From Candidatus Poribacteria bacterium (GTDB lineage Bacteria > Poribacteria > WGA-4E > WGA-3G): DNA of 39,495 nucleotides. The stretch covers positions 1 to 39,495 of the forward strand of contig PYJA01000073.1 of assembly GCA_003635185.1 (NCBI GenBank), in the 5' to 3' direction. Both the position numbers and the translations under genes were made by a program. Shown here in pieces: positions 1 through 7,800 of the stretch; the first letter of the stretch is position 1, and every line of letters begins with the position of its first letter. The notes under the pieces are model-generated. The model saw only the letters and a program-made list of their open reading frames with translations, was not told the origin of the DNA and made no database searches.

Positions 1-39
1 CTGACACGCTTTCTGAGAAGGCAACACACTCTATTTTAA

Positions 40-189
40 CCCAAGTTGCTACCTATAAGATTTTAGCCATGGAACACCGTCTTTAATAAAAAAATGCTGA
101 TAATTAGCGAATATTTGTAGTGTCCACTGCCAGTTTGCACACACATAAGCACAATCTGGCAGATTATGCTACATAAGTGGCAACTTAGG
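40..189. repeat. Short inverted-repeat element
   Basis: The arms at about 40-57 (cccaagttgctacctata) and 173-189 (ataagtggcaacttagg) are imperfect reverse complements. A second inner palindrome pairs 127-133 (ctgccag) with 156-162 (ctggcag). No credible ORF lies inside. It looks like a small non-autonomous element that abuts the next repeat at 193. Confidence 0.45.
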
Positions 190-192
190 TTA

Positions 193-553
193 TTATAGTC
201 CAATCCGAAAATATGTGGACATTTCAATGAACAACAATCCCACACCATCACGCTGGCGAGGCGGGGAATGCCTAAAGACGAATGCGCTAAATCAACGGGA
301 CCAATGCCATTTGGCGAATACGCGTCCGGTATTCGTCATGATTCCCCGTATGGCATTCGCCATGATTCATACCGTTGATTTCTTCCTAATGCTTTGTCAA
401 TATATTATAGGTCGCGATTCGGAGATCGCTCCTACCGATGAACCGCTTATGGTAGGAGGGAACTCCGATTCCCGCCTATTTTCAAACCCATCAATTAGCA
501 TTTGACACAGCACTAATCTCGCCAATGTAAAGAAATTGTGGATTTCACTATAA
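193..553. repeat. Palindromic miniature element, composite copy (family A, inverted)
   Basis: The ends TTATAGT (193-199) and ACTATAA (547-553) are inverted, as in other copies at 13747, 20248 and 23146. The left part (about 204-255) is the reverse complement of the copy at 13780-13851, sharing atatgtggacat and gaacaacaatcc. Inside are GC-rich palindromes with ggggaatgcctaaa and cggcattcgccatgattc-like modules that recur at 38276-38510. An imperfect 21-bp palindrome pairs 415-436 with 451-471. The ORF across 215-505 lies wholly within this repeat and is not credible as a gene. Nothing else is seen in the first 615 bases. Confidence 0.6.
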
Positions 554-615
554 TTTCAAAGTTCACCATATTACACATCTTCTTGAACGTTTGCTTCTGC
601 AATGATTTGGGATGT

Positions 616-2694
616 TTATTTCTGTGAGGGAACCTGTTCTTTTAGTTCTGATATTTGGTCACGTAACGATGCTGCGAGTTCAAATTCAAGGTCTATAGCA
701 GCCTTACGCATCTGACGTGTTAAATCGTCAATTGTCGCTTTAATATCTTCCTCATTAGCCTCTTCAATAACAGGAATAGGAGTAGGAAAAGTTTTCTCAG
801 ATTTCTTCGTTTTCTCTGTTATGTATTCCTCATTCGTTTCAGAGATAAGCTGCTCAATTGCTTTCTGAATCGTTGCAGGTGTGATGTTATTTTCCTCATT
901 GTATTTCAACTGTATATCGCGTCTGCGTTGTGTCTCTGCCATTGCGTTTGCCATTGCTTCGGTGATGGTATCGCCATATAACAGGACTTCACCATCAACG
1001 TTACGGGCAGCGCGTCCAGATGTCTGCACCAATGAGGTAACAGATCGGAGAAAACCGGGACGATCCGCATCCAAAATTGCAACGAGGGAAACTTCTGGTA
1101 GGTCAAGCCCCTCACGCAGTAGATTGATACCGATAAGTACATCGAATTCTCCCTCGCGGAGTTGCCGCAAAATTCGGGCGCGGTCGAACACATCAATTTC
1201 AGAATGCATATAGTTTGCCCGAATGCCTGCCTCTATAAAATACTCGCTTAAATCTTCTGCCATCCGCTTTGTGAGCGTCGTGACAAGTACTCGCTGTTTC
1301 TGTTTTACCCGCTCCTGTATTTTGTCGATCAGATGGTCAATTTGCCCACGCACGGGATGGACACTAATTTGGGGGTCAATTAATCCGGTAGGACGAATAA
1401 TCTGTTCAACGATTTGTCCCCCTCCTTTTTCTTCTATCTCATACTTGCCGGGGGTGGCAGAAACATATATAACTTGATCGAGATAAGCTTGTACCTCCTC
1501 AAAACGGAGCGGTCTGTTGTCCAATGCGGATGGCAAACGGAATCCATACTCAACGAGCGTTAGTTTTCTTGCGCGGTCGCCTCGATACATTCCTTTTAAT
1601 TGCGGAATTGTTACATGTGATTCGTCAATGAACAGTAGAAAATTCTCGGGAAAATAATTTAGAAGACAATACGGAGGTTCTCCAGGTTGTAACCCGGAAA
1701 GATGGCGCGAATAATTTTCAATACCCGAACAATAACCTACCTCACGCAGCATCTCCAAATCAAAGCGGGTCCGTTGTTCAATGCGTTGCGCCTCCAACAA
1801 TTTATTTTCTTTCTCAAATGTGGCAATCCGTTCATGGAGTTCAAGCTCAATATTAATGAGTGCTTCTTCAAAGAGATCGGCATCTGTCATAAAGTGTTTG
1901 GCAGGATAAATTTCAAGCGAGTTTTGTTTTCCTAATATTTCACCGGTAGTCGTATCAATTTCGCAAATTCTATCAACTTCGTCTCCAAAAAGTTCTATGC
2001 GAAATGCGCTTTCACTATAGGCTGGGAATACCTCAACAACATCGCCACGGACACGAAACGTGCCTTGCCAAAAATCAACATCGTTTCGCACGTATTGGAT
2101 ATCCACCAAGGAACGTAGAAATTCATCGCGTCGGATAGTGTTACCGATTTCTAAATCAACTTTCTGTCCTTCAAATTCGCGTGGTGATCCAAGACCGTAT
2201 AGACATGAAACACTTGCCACAATGACAACATCACGTCTTGACATAAGGGAAGCAGTAGACGCAAGCCGCATTCGCGTAATCTCTTCGTTAATCCGCACAT
2301 CTTTCTCAATGAATGTGTCCGTTGAAGGGATATATGCCTCAGGTTGGTAGTATTCGTAATCGCTCACAAAATAATGGACAGCGTTATGTGGGAAAAAGGT
2401 TTTGAATTCATTGTAAAGCTGGGCAGAAAGCGTTTTATTTGGAGAGATAACAAGCGTTGGGCGTTGAATGTTTTGAATCAAATTCGCCATCGTGTACGTT
2501 TTACCAGAACCCGTAACACCTAATAGCGTTTGTGCTCTATCGCCGCGTAGAATACCGTTAGTCAATTTGTCAATCGCTTGCGGTTGGTCGCCCTGCGGCT
2601 CGAATTCTGAGACTAACTCAAAAGGCTTTGACGGTATTTCTGGATTTACATTAATAGGAGAAATTGTGGGGCGTGCGTCAAAATGTTCTCTCAT
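616..2694 (-). CDS. uvrB: UvrABC system protein B (excinuclease helicase subunit)
   Basis: UvrB is the DNA-damage-verifying helicase-like subunit of nucleotide excision repair. It takes lesions from UvrA and recruits UvrC. The 692-aa product is close to the usual 660-680 aa, with about 20 extra N-terminal residues. Visible are the Walker A motif GVTGSGKT (59-66), the DNA-clamping beta-hairpin region YYQPEAY (about 115-121), the helicase DESH motif, the motif VI-like QTSGRAARN, and a C-terminal UVR domain (LEFELAASLRDQI) that binds UvrC. It stands alone at the left edge with no uvrA or uvrC nearby, downstream of but separated by repeats from the defence operon. It appears intact. Confidence 0.98.
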   Translation of the reverse strand: MREHFDARPTISPINVNPEIPSKPFELVSEFEPQGDQPQAIDKLTNGILRGDRAQTLLGVTGSGKTYTMANLIQNIQRPTLVISPNKTLSAQLYNEFKTFFPHNAVHYFVSDYEYYQPEAYIPSTDTFIEKDVRINEEITRMRLASTASLMSRRDVVIVASVSCLYGLGSPREFEGQKVDLEIGNTIRRDEFLRSLVDIQYVRNDVDFWQGTFRVRGDVVEVFPAYSESAFRIELFGDEVDRICEIDTTTGEILGKQNSLEIYPAKHFMTDADLFEEALINIELELHERIATFEKENKLLEAQRIEQRTRFDLEMLREVGYCSGIENYSRHLSGLQPGEPPYCLLNYFPENFLLFIDESHVTIPQLKGMYRGDRARKLTLVEYGFRLPSALDNRPLRFEEVQAYLDQVIYVSATPGKYEIEEKGGGQIVEQIIRPTGLIDPQISVHPVRGQIDHLIDKIQERVKQKQRVLVTTLTKRMAEDLSEYFIEAGIRANYMHSEIDVFDRARILRQLREGEFDVLIGINLLREGLDLPEVSLVAILDADRPGFLRSVTSLVQTSGRAARNVDGEVLLYGDTITEAMANAMAETQRRRDIQLKYNEENNITPATIQKAIEQLISETNEEYITEKTKKSEKTFPTPIPVIEEANEEDIKATIDDLTRQMRKAAIDLEFELAASLRDQISELKEQVPSQK

Positions 2695-2818
2695 TTTTGT
2701 TCCTTAGTAGGGTCCTTGTGAGAAATCATGTGTTTAGGATGTATCTTTTAGTATATCATATTTTTCTTAAAATTTGTAGGAGAGAGTTATGTGGTGTGTA
2801 AAGTTTTTGGCGTGCGTG

Positions 2819-3145
2819 TTGTCTGAATCGCGGATGACGCGGAGGGACGCGGATTTTTTGTTTGTTATTTCCAGGTGCTTTCCACGGGATTAGGATATCT
2901 GCGTTATCCGATAAATCCGCGCAAATCCGCGATTCTGACAAGTATTCTGAATCGCGGATTAGCACGGATGACACAGATGAACGCGGATTTTGTCTCCGCA
3001 TATCCTAAATCTGTTTCCAAAAAAACAGCGTTAATTGCATAATCCGTAAGATCGGAACTACACAAGAATAGGGACTTGAACATGAAGATTCAATAATCCG
3101 CGTTATCCGTGTAATCCGCGCCCATTCGCGATTCAGACAGTTTTT
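2819..3145. repeat. Cluster of 'ctgaatcgcggat' dispersed repeats
   Basis: Four copies of a roughly 40-bp unit built on gaatcgcggat...acgcggat occur here, in direct orientation at about 2822 and 2946 and reverse-complemented at about 2902-2940 and 3093-3140. The units diverge and the spacing is irregular. Truncated relatives lie at 6938-6966 and 39069-39105. The cluster fills most of the 2695-3155 gap between uvrB and the TPR gene. No gene was found in the gap. Confidence 0.6.
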
Positions 3146-3155
3146 TGCTGGACTG

Positions 3156-4238
3156 CTATGCCTGCGGAGGCGTTAGCATTGCGGCGATGTCTTCTGGTAG
3201 TTTGACGTTATGTTTCTGCTCAAAGTCGGCAACGTTCGCGTAAGCGTTACGAAATAAAGCAATGATATCTACTCCCATGTTTCTGGCAATCGTTAGGTCC
3301 GATTTGGCTTTTTGCCAATTTTCCAAGCGCAACCACAACATTCCACGATTGTAATAAGACACAGTAAACTCTGGTAACGAACCGGCAAACTCTGGCAAGT
3401 ATTTTATCACCATGTCGTAGTCTTTGATAGCTTTGTCAATTTCATCTTTTTTCACATAAGCACCCCCACGATTGAAATAGGTGTAAGGAAATTCAGGATT
3501 AAGTTCAATCACCTTACTATAATCATTAATAGCGAGGTCGAACTCTTGTCTACTTTTGTAGACATCACCACGATTATTATACGCCTCAACATAATCCGGT
3601 TTAAGTTCTATTGCTTTTGTAAAGTCTTCAATGGCAATGTTCAGGATCCCTTTCATTTTATGAGCTCGCCCACGATCATAATAGGCACCTGCATCATCGG
3701 GTTTTAGTTCTATCGCTTTGTTAAAATCTTTAAGAGCAAGATTAGTCTTTCCTTTTATGATAAAAGCAACTCCACGGTTTAAATAAGCTGTAGCGTAATC
3801 GGGCTTAAGTTCTATTGCTTTCGTATAGTCTTCAATAGCAGAATCAACATTACCTTTGAGAGAATAGGCGGTGCCTCGGTTGTTATAGGCATCGGGATTA
3901 TTGGATTTGAGTTCTATTGCTTTGTTGTGGTCTTTAATGGCGTGGTCTATCTCGCCCTTTGTGCTGTAAGCGATACCGCGCATGTTATAAGCGTCAGACA
4001 TATCGGGTTTGAGTTCTATCGCTTTGTTGTAGTCTGTGATAGCGCTATCAAACTCGCCTTTGGTGTAGTAAGCAAGTCCTCGATTCTTATAAGATCTAGG
4101 GTACTGAGGGTTTAGCTTAATTGCTTCGTTGTAATCCTCAATAGCTTCATCGTATTCATTTGAGGCTAAGCGAAAATTGCCGCGCTGGAAATAATTATAG
4201 TAATCCTTGTCCTGCTTAAGCTGTATGTCCTTCATCAC
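3156..4238 (-). CDS. TPR-repeat protein
   Basis: The 360-aa protein is nearly all tetratricopeptide repeats: about nine 34-residue units with the register AYxNRGxAYxxKGxxDxAI followed by DYxKAIELKPD. TPR superhelices bind protein partners. There is no signal peptide or membrane segment, so it should be cytosolic. The C-terminal 50 residues leave the repeat pattern and end in a cap (EQKHNVKLPEDIAAML). The start overlaps the end of the upstream FRG gene by 23 bp, which implies translational coupling and a shared role. It is the last gene of the Pycsar-containing operon. Adaptor or sensor function is inference. The near-identical repeats may make copy number variable. Confidence 0.9.
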   Translation of the reverse strand: MMKDIQLKQDKDYYNYFQRGNFRLASNEYDEAIEDYNEAIKLNPQYPRSYKNRGLAYYTKGEFDSAITDYNKAIELKPDMSDAYNMRGIAYSTKGEIDHAIKDHNKAIELKSNNPDAYNNRGTAYSLKGNVDSAIEDYTKAIELKPDYATAYLNRGVAFIIKGKTNLALKDFNKAIELKPDDAGAYYDRGRAHKMKGILNIAIEDFTKAIELKPDYVEAYNNRGDVYKSRQEFDLAINDYSKVIELNPEFPYTYFNRGGAYVKKDEIDKAIKDYDMVIKYLPEFAGSLPEFTVSYYNRGMLWLRLENWQKAKSDLTIARNMGVDIIALFRNAYANVADFEQKHNVKLPEDIAAMLTPPQA

Positions 4239-5070
4239 TGGTCATTTCTCCATAGTACGGTTTGGCAAGTGAAAGATCATAAGGGTGTGCATGCGTATTT
4301 CTTTCAAAAAAGCCAAGCAGATCAGCAAATAAGGTTTTCTCTAAGATTGCTAATTTTGCCAGTGCTGTTCTTAGACCTTCTTTGTGTTCCTGAGGGACTA
4401 TAATTTCCCGCACAATCATCTCGGTATCTACTTCAGGTAATCCAAATAGGAATACGGACTGCTGCATCATCATACGTTGTGTGTCAACTGCATGGCTGTC
4501 CAAAGTCGGAGACCAAAGATACCACTGTGCCTGGTCCATATCAAAAAACACATCCAAACCTTGTTGTAACCTCTCTGGGGTTGTTATCTCTATAATTTTT
4601 GAATTGTCTTTTTCCAATATGAAAACCTTACCTTTTGTGTTTTTTTGATTATCACAAGCAAACCAAAGTGCAACAAGCGGACTAAATGTAAAATCAATAA
4701 GCCCGGTTGCTACTTTGTTATGTTGTAAATGTGCCATGCATTCTAATGGAGACAATTCCTTATATGTAGAGGGGTATCTTAGCTGAATCTCATCGATTAT
4801 CTGTTTAAGATAACCCGTGAATAAATCCCCCAGCAAACCTGTTTCAGCATCAGTTTGGATTTCTAACGAACCCATGTCAATATCAGTTTGGATTTCTAAC
4901 GAACCTATGTCAACATCAGTTTGGATTTTCAAGCGACGATAGGCACTACTGTTCACTTGCCATGCTGCGTTTTCCTGACCGCGAAAGAGATAGCTTGTAC
5001 CAAGATCCGTTAACTTGTCTATTAACTCAATGTATTCTGTTAAACTTGAGATTTCAATGGGTGTGTTCAT
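4216..5070 (-). CDS. FRG-domain protein
   Basis: The 284-aa protein carries both halves of the FRG domain: the founding motif YLFRGQ with downstream W and YRRL near residues 27-47, and the second block LQHNKVATGLIDFTFSP followed by VALWFAC. The family usually has TRLLD where this protein has TGLID. The biochemical activity of FRG is not known to me; such proteins are often found in mobile and defence contexts. Between the two blocks lie three tandem 11-residue units (IQTDxDxGSLE). It lies 173 bp downstream of the cyclase gene, on the same strand, and overlaps the TPR gene. No good Shine-Dalgarno sequence precedes the ATG, so the start is only moderately sure. Confidence 0.85.
   Translation of the reverse strand: MNTPIEISSLTEYIELIDKLTDLGTSYLFRGQENAAWQVNSSAYRRLKIQTDVDIGSLEIQTDIDMGSLEIQTDAETGLLGDLFTGYLKQIIDEIQLRYPSTYKELSPLECMAHLQHNKVATGLIDFTFSPLVALWFACDNQKNTKGKVFILEKDNSKIIEITTPERLQQGLDVFFDMDQAQWYLWSPTLDSHAVDTQRMMMQQSVFLFGLPEVDTEMIVREIIVPQEHKEGLRTALAKLAILEKTLFADLLGFFERNTHAHPYDLSLAKPYYGEMTSDEGHTA
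4848..4937 (-). repeat. In-frame 33-bp tandem repeat within the FRG gene
   Basis: Two nearly identical 33-bp units (4848-4880 and 4881-4913, about two mismatches) are followed by a partial third (4914-4937). Each full unit encodes IQTDxDxGSLE. Because 33 is a multiple of three, changes in copy number would keep the frame open. Confidence 0.9.
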
Positions 5071-5243
5071 GCGATATTGTTTTGATCCTATATTCCCAAT
5101 CAGTCCTTAATCAGATTATACAACTTACAGAGATGTTTGTCAAAGGCATTTTGGATAATCTTGAATTCTTGAATCCACATTTAGAATTTATTTAATTTAG
5201 ACGATTTACAATCATTTCAATCAAGCAAGGATTTTTCACGCGC

Positions 5244-5939
5244 CTATACTCTTCTCCACCAAGTTGACCGATACACCTTCATTCCATACATATTGTTCCA
5301 TGTTACAGCCTCCCACATTAGTTTGCCGTCACTTGAATATTTTGCTGCATCATTCAGTCTATTGTACGCTGTTTCGGTTATCCATGAAGGATAATCAGGT
5401 GAAAGTGAACACAATTTCGCTGCATAGTTGGCTGCCCGTCCAACCCATACAAGATCATTTGATCCACGTATTCCAGTACGTGCCACAAATAAATCACTTG
5501 TATCAATTCCCACAACCTGTCTTACGCGGTAACTCGTGTCGGGGTAATATTTTTTTAAAATAGGATTAATTATTTGTGTAACTGTGTAGTTTATTTTTAA
5601 TGCCGACTGGGCGGCAGAAGAATTTTTTGAATTCCCAATATATACTGCCATGATACGATCACCATCGTAAGAAGTAATAACACCACCCTCAGACCTTATC
5701 ACCTTAGCAGCACAGCTGAGGTATGCTTTATATATTTTAGCTGCAAATCCTGGTTTGTACGAATCCACAAGGTTTGTAGACGCATCAAGGTCTGCATAGA
5801 GGACAGTCCCGTTCAACTGCACTGCATCATTACCTAACCGTAAATCTTCAGGCTCTGGCACTTTTTTCCCATCTCTGGTGTCCCATTTCTGATTAAATAT
5901 CTCCTCAACCGCTTCAGTATAATCCTCAACTAAACTCAT
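5244..5939 (-). CDS. pycC: Class III nucleotide cyclase, PycC-like (pyrimidine cyclase of Pycsar)
   Basis: The 231-aa stand-alone class III cyclase domain should make a cyclic nucleotide from an NTP. The metal-binding aspartates are visible in LYADLDAST (D50) and YDGDRIMAVY (D94). The transition-state segment WVGRAANYAAKL has Asn171, but Lys175 stands where adenylate cyclases normally have Arg. There is no membrane or sensor domain. It lies 24 bp downstream of a cyclic-nucleotide-binding/TIR gene, the arrangement of Pycsar antiphage systems, in which PycC makes cCMP or cUMP on infection. The product base cannot be read safely from sequence. SD-like aggaga precedes the ATG by 11 bp. Cyclase fold confidence is high; pyrimidine specificity rests on context. 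Confidence 0.85.
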   Translation of the reverse strand: MSLVEDYTEAVEEIFNQKWDTRDGKKVPEPEDLRLGNDAVQLNGTVLYADLDASTNLVDSYKPGFAAKIYKAYLSCAAKVIRSEGGVITSYDGDRIMAVYIGNSKNSSAAQSALKINYTVTQIINPILKKYYPDTSYRVRQVVGIDTSDLFVARTGIRGSNDLVWVGRAANYAAKLCSLSPDYPSWITETAYNRLNDAAKYSSDGKLMWEAVTWNNMYGMKVYRSTWWRRV

Positions 5940-5963
5940 TTGGAATAATTCTCCTATATGAAG

Positions 5964-6878
5964 TTATTTAACAGCCATCTCGTTAATTCTGTCACGAAGT
6001 TCATCACATGCTGGGCCTAACAAGGCATTTAGGTTATTAGAATCATCTGATTTGTAACTCAGAGTAGTGAGACCCAACAAATCAGTAGGAATCTTAATAT
6101 CGCAATCGCGAGGTATAACCATAAAGGTGCGTTCATGTGACAATGCTCCGATAAATAGTCCTAATTCTAAAATTACGTTATCACGAGGGGTGAAAAATTT
6201 TTCGTTCCGGCTTTCTACCTTATCGTCAGGCCCCAGTACCAACACCGCAAAGTCGGCTTCTTGGACCATTTGTTCAAGGTCTGCTATCGGAAAACGTGAA
6301 GGACCAAAAACTTTATCTGTCCATAATTTTAGCACATAATCGTCATGATCGAAATTTGAACGAATCGCACGTCCAATAGGGAGTGATTCCTGTGATGACC
6401 CTATAAATATAACAGGACGCGGATTTTTAGAAATAACTAACTTATTTCTTTGCCGCAGCCTATCAGCAAGTACTCCGGCAATTAACTGCCAGACTTTCGG
6501 ATGCTTATCGGCTAATTGACAGAAGGAATCCTCAGAAATTTTTGCAACAACCGTTTGTTCGGTAGCGACAACCGACGCGGAACGTCTTGCAGACGGATCA
6601 ATTAGTGCCATTTCACCCACACATTGTCCAGAATCTCTGATTGCAACTTCCCATCCATTGACAACAATAGAAAGTCGCCCAGCGAGAATAAAATAGATGT
6701 CATTGTCTGCACCATCTTGAGTGATTAGTTTATCACCAGACTCAACTTGGATCAGTTCAGATTTTTCTGCTAATTCTTTCAATATAAGTTCGTTGTTATG
6801 AAGAATACTCTGTTTGCGTAACGCGGAAATAAACCGTTTATTCCCTTCCTTCCCACGAAATCTATTAATCATTTCCAT
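5964..6878 (-). CDS. pycTIR: Pycsar effector: cyclic-nucleotide-binding domain fused to TIR-like NADase domain
   Basis: The 304-aa protein has two domains. Residues about 28-140 form a CAP-type cNMP-binding domain with the phosphate-binding cassette VGEMALIDPSARRSA (88-102). Residues about 155-275 match the Cap12/Pycsar TIR-like family, with PVIFIGSS at its start and RDNVILELGLFIGAL (232-246) holding the predicted catalytic Glu238. Known PycTIR effectors bind the cyclic pyrimidine made by PycC, then degrade NAD+ and stop growth of infected cells. It is the first gene of the operon and precedes the cyclase, the reverse of many described Pycsar pairs. Two close ATGs (6878, 6872) are possible. 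No membrane segments are seen. Confidence 0.9.
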   Translation of the reverse strand: MEMINRFRGKEGNKRFISALRKQSILHNNELILKELAEKSELIQVESGDKLITQDGADNDIYFILAGRLSIVVNGWEVAIRDSGQCVGEMALIDPSARRSASVVATEQTVVAKISEDSFCQLADKHPKVWQLIAGVLADRLRQRNKLVISKNPRPVIFIGSSQESLPIGRAIRSNFDHDDYVLKLWTDKVFGPSRFPIADLEQMVQEADFAVLVLGPDDKVESRNEKFFTPRDNVILELGLFIGALSHERTFMVIPRDCDIKIPTDLLGLTTLSYKSDDSNNLNALLGPACDELRDRINEMAVK

Positions 6879-6969
6879 CTCTTATCAATTCCCAATTGGA
6901 TTTTTATAAGTTACGCTGACACCAAAATCTCAAAATCCTTGACAGTCCGAGATTCAGACAATTCACACC

Positions 6970-7098
6970 GCCCTCCACAATGCGAATTTCCTCTGATGTT
7001 AAATTATACAATTGATATACCAATTTATCAATTTCATTTTCAAGCGGAAAAACATCTGCATCTGAGATTGGTTGACGATTTTCATGTATAAATGTATA
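6970..7098 (-). pseudogene. C-terminal remnant of a restriction-type N6-adenine DNA methyltransferase
   Basis: On the minus strand an open segment of about 43 codons reads PLENEIDKLVYQLYNLTSEE and then IRIVEG. This is the characteristic C-terminal end of type IIG/Eco57I-like and PglX-like methyltransferases (consensus like EIDxLVYxLYxLTxEEIxxVEG). A TGA cuts it upstream at 7099-7101. After VEG the frame runs into a dispersed repeat (gtctgaatctcgg) before stopping at 6904-6906. No start codon or catalytic motif remains, so it is a relic. It shows that a larger restriction or BREX-like gene once stood where the Pycsar operon now begins. Confidence 0.7.
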
Positions 7099-7126
7099 TC
7101 AAAAGTTTAGATTGAAATGGAGCGGC

Positions 7127-7184
7127 ACCCTATCCAAAATTGAAAGTGCATAATTATATGTGGAAATTAATTTTGGAATAGGGT
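7127..7184. repeat. 18-bp inverted repeat with 22-base loop
   Basis: The arms 7127-7144 (accctatccaaaattgaa) and 7167-7184 (ttaattttggaatagggt) differ at two positions. It lies in the 480-bp gap between the defence operon and trxA. It could be a short mobile-element relic or a transcript-ending hairpin; no clean T-run follows. The rest of the gap (7187-7359) shows no gene. Confidence 0.6.
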
Positions 7185-7359
7185 AACATATTTAACATAT
7201 TGATTCGTCTGAAGAAAGTTTGTTTATCAACCTTGCCAATTCAAAAGGTTGTGGATGTCTTAAAAAAAAAATTCTGAAATATCATTACAACATTTTGAGA
7301 ACCATAGTGACGAACATACCTGAATCATTTTCATATCATTTAAAGTTAAAGGAGCTATC

Positions 7360-7686
7360 ATGGCTGAAAATACTTTTGAAATTACTGACGATACATTTGA
7401 AGGAATGGTGCTAACATCTGATACACCAGTCGTTGTTGACTTTTGGGCAGAGTGGTGCGGTCCGTGCAAAATGATTGCGCCTATTTTGGAAGAACTTGCC
7501 GCTGAAAATGCGGACACTTTCAAAGTCGGAAAAGTAAACGTGGATGACAACCGCCAAACAGCAATGAAATATAGTGTGCGCAGTATTCCGACACTGCTTG
7601 TTTTCAAGGATGGAGAGGTGGCGGATCAGATTGTCGGCGCAATGCCCAAAGATGCGCTCAAGAAAAAAATCTTGGATGCCATTTAA
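7360..7686 (+). CDS. trxA: Thioredoxin
   Basis: The 108-aa protein is a full-length single-domain thioredoxin that reduces cytosolic disulfides. The active site WCGPCK has Cys33 and Cys36. The cis-proline segment RSIPTLLVF, the buried Asp of VVVDFWA, and the C-terminal GAMPKDAL helix are all present. A good SD (aaggag) sits 8 bp before the ATG. The next gene, waaA, starts 114 bp downstream on the same strand after a stem-loop. Confidence 0.98.
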   Translation: MAENTFEITDDTFEGMVLTSDTPVVVDFWAEWCGPCKMIAPILEELAAENADTFKVGKVNVDDNRQTAMKYSVRSIPTLLVFKDGEVADQIVGAMPKDALKKKILDAI

Positions 7687-7703
7687 TCTATCCCTCTCTG
7701 TGT

Positions 7704-7746
7704 AGAAGCACCTAAGCCGAAGCATGTCCCGTTTCGGCAGGCTTCT
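7704..7746 (+). terminator. Stem-loop between trxA and waaA
   Basis: Two stacked stems can form: AGAAGC (7704-7709) with GCTTCT (7741-7746), and GCCGAA (7716-7721) with TTCGGC (7733-7738). No T-run follows, so it may be a weak terminator or an mRNA-stability structure rather than a full stop. Confidence 0.45.
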
Positions 7747-7800
7747 GCAAGGGTTGCGCTGTATCAGCGATCTATAGTCTGTTTTCCTTAGCGGAGTATT

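Noticed and set aside
63..251. Minus-strand ORF whose peptide (DCCSLKCPHIF) recurs at 13661-13879 (DCCSLRCPHIF)
   Set aside because: The match arises because both are translations of the same repeat element, not of a conserved gene.
215..505. 96-codon ORF on the plus strand before uvrB
   Set aside because: It lies entirely in a composite palindromic repeat, has no RBS and no protein-like composition.
2819..3145. Regular-looking short repeats considered as a CRISPR array
   Set aside because: Units are diverged, in both orientations and unevenly spaced, and there are no cas genes.
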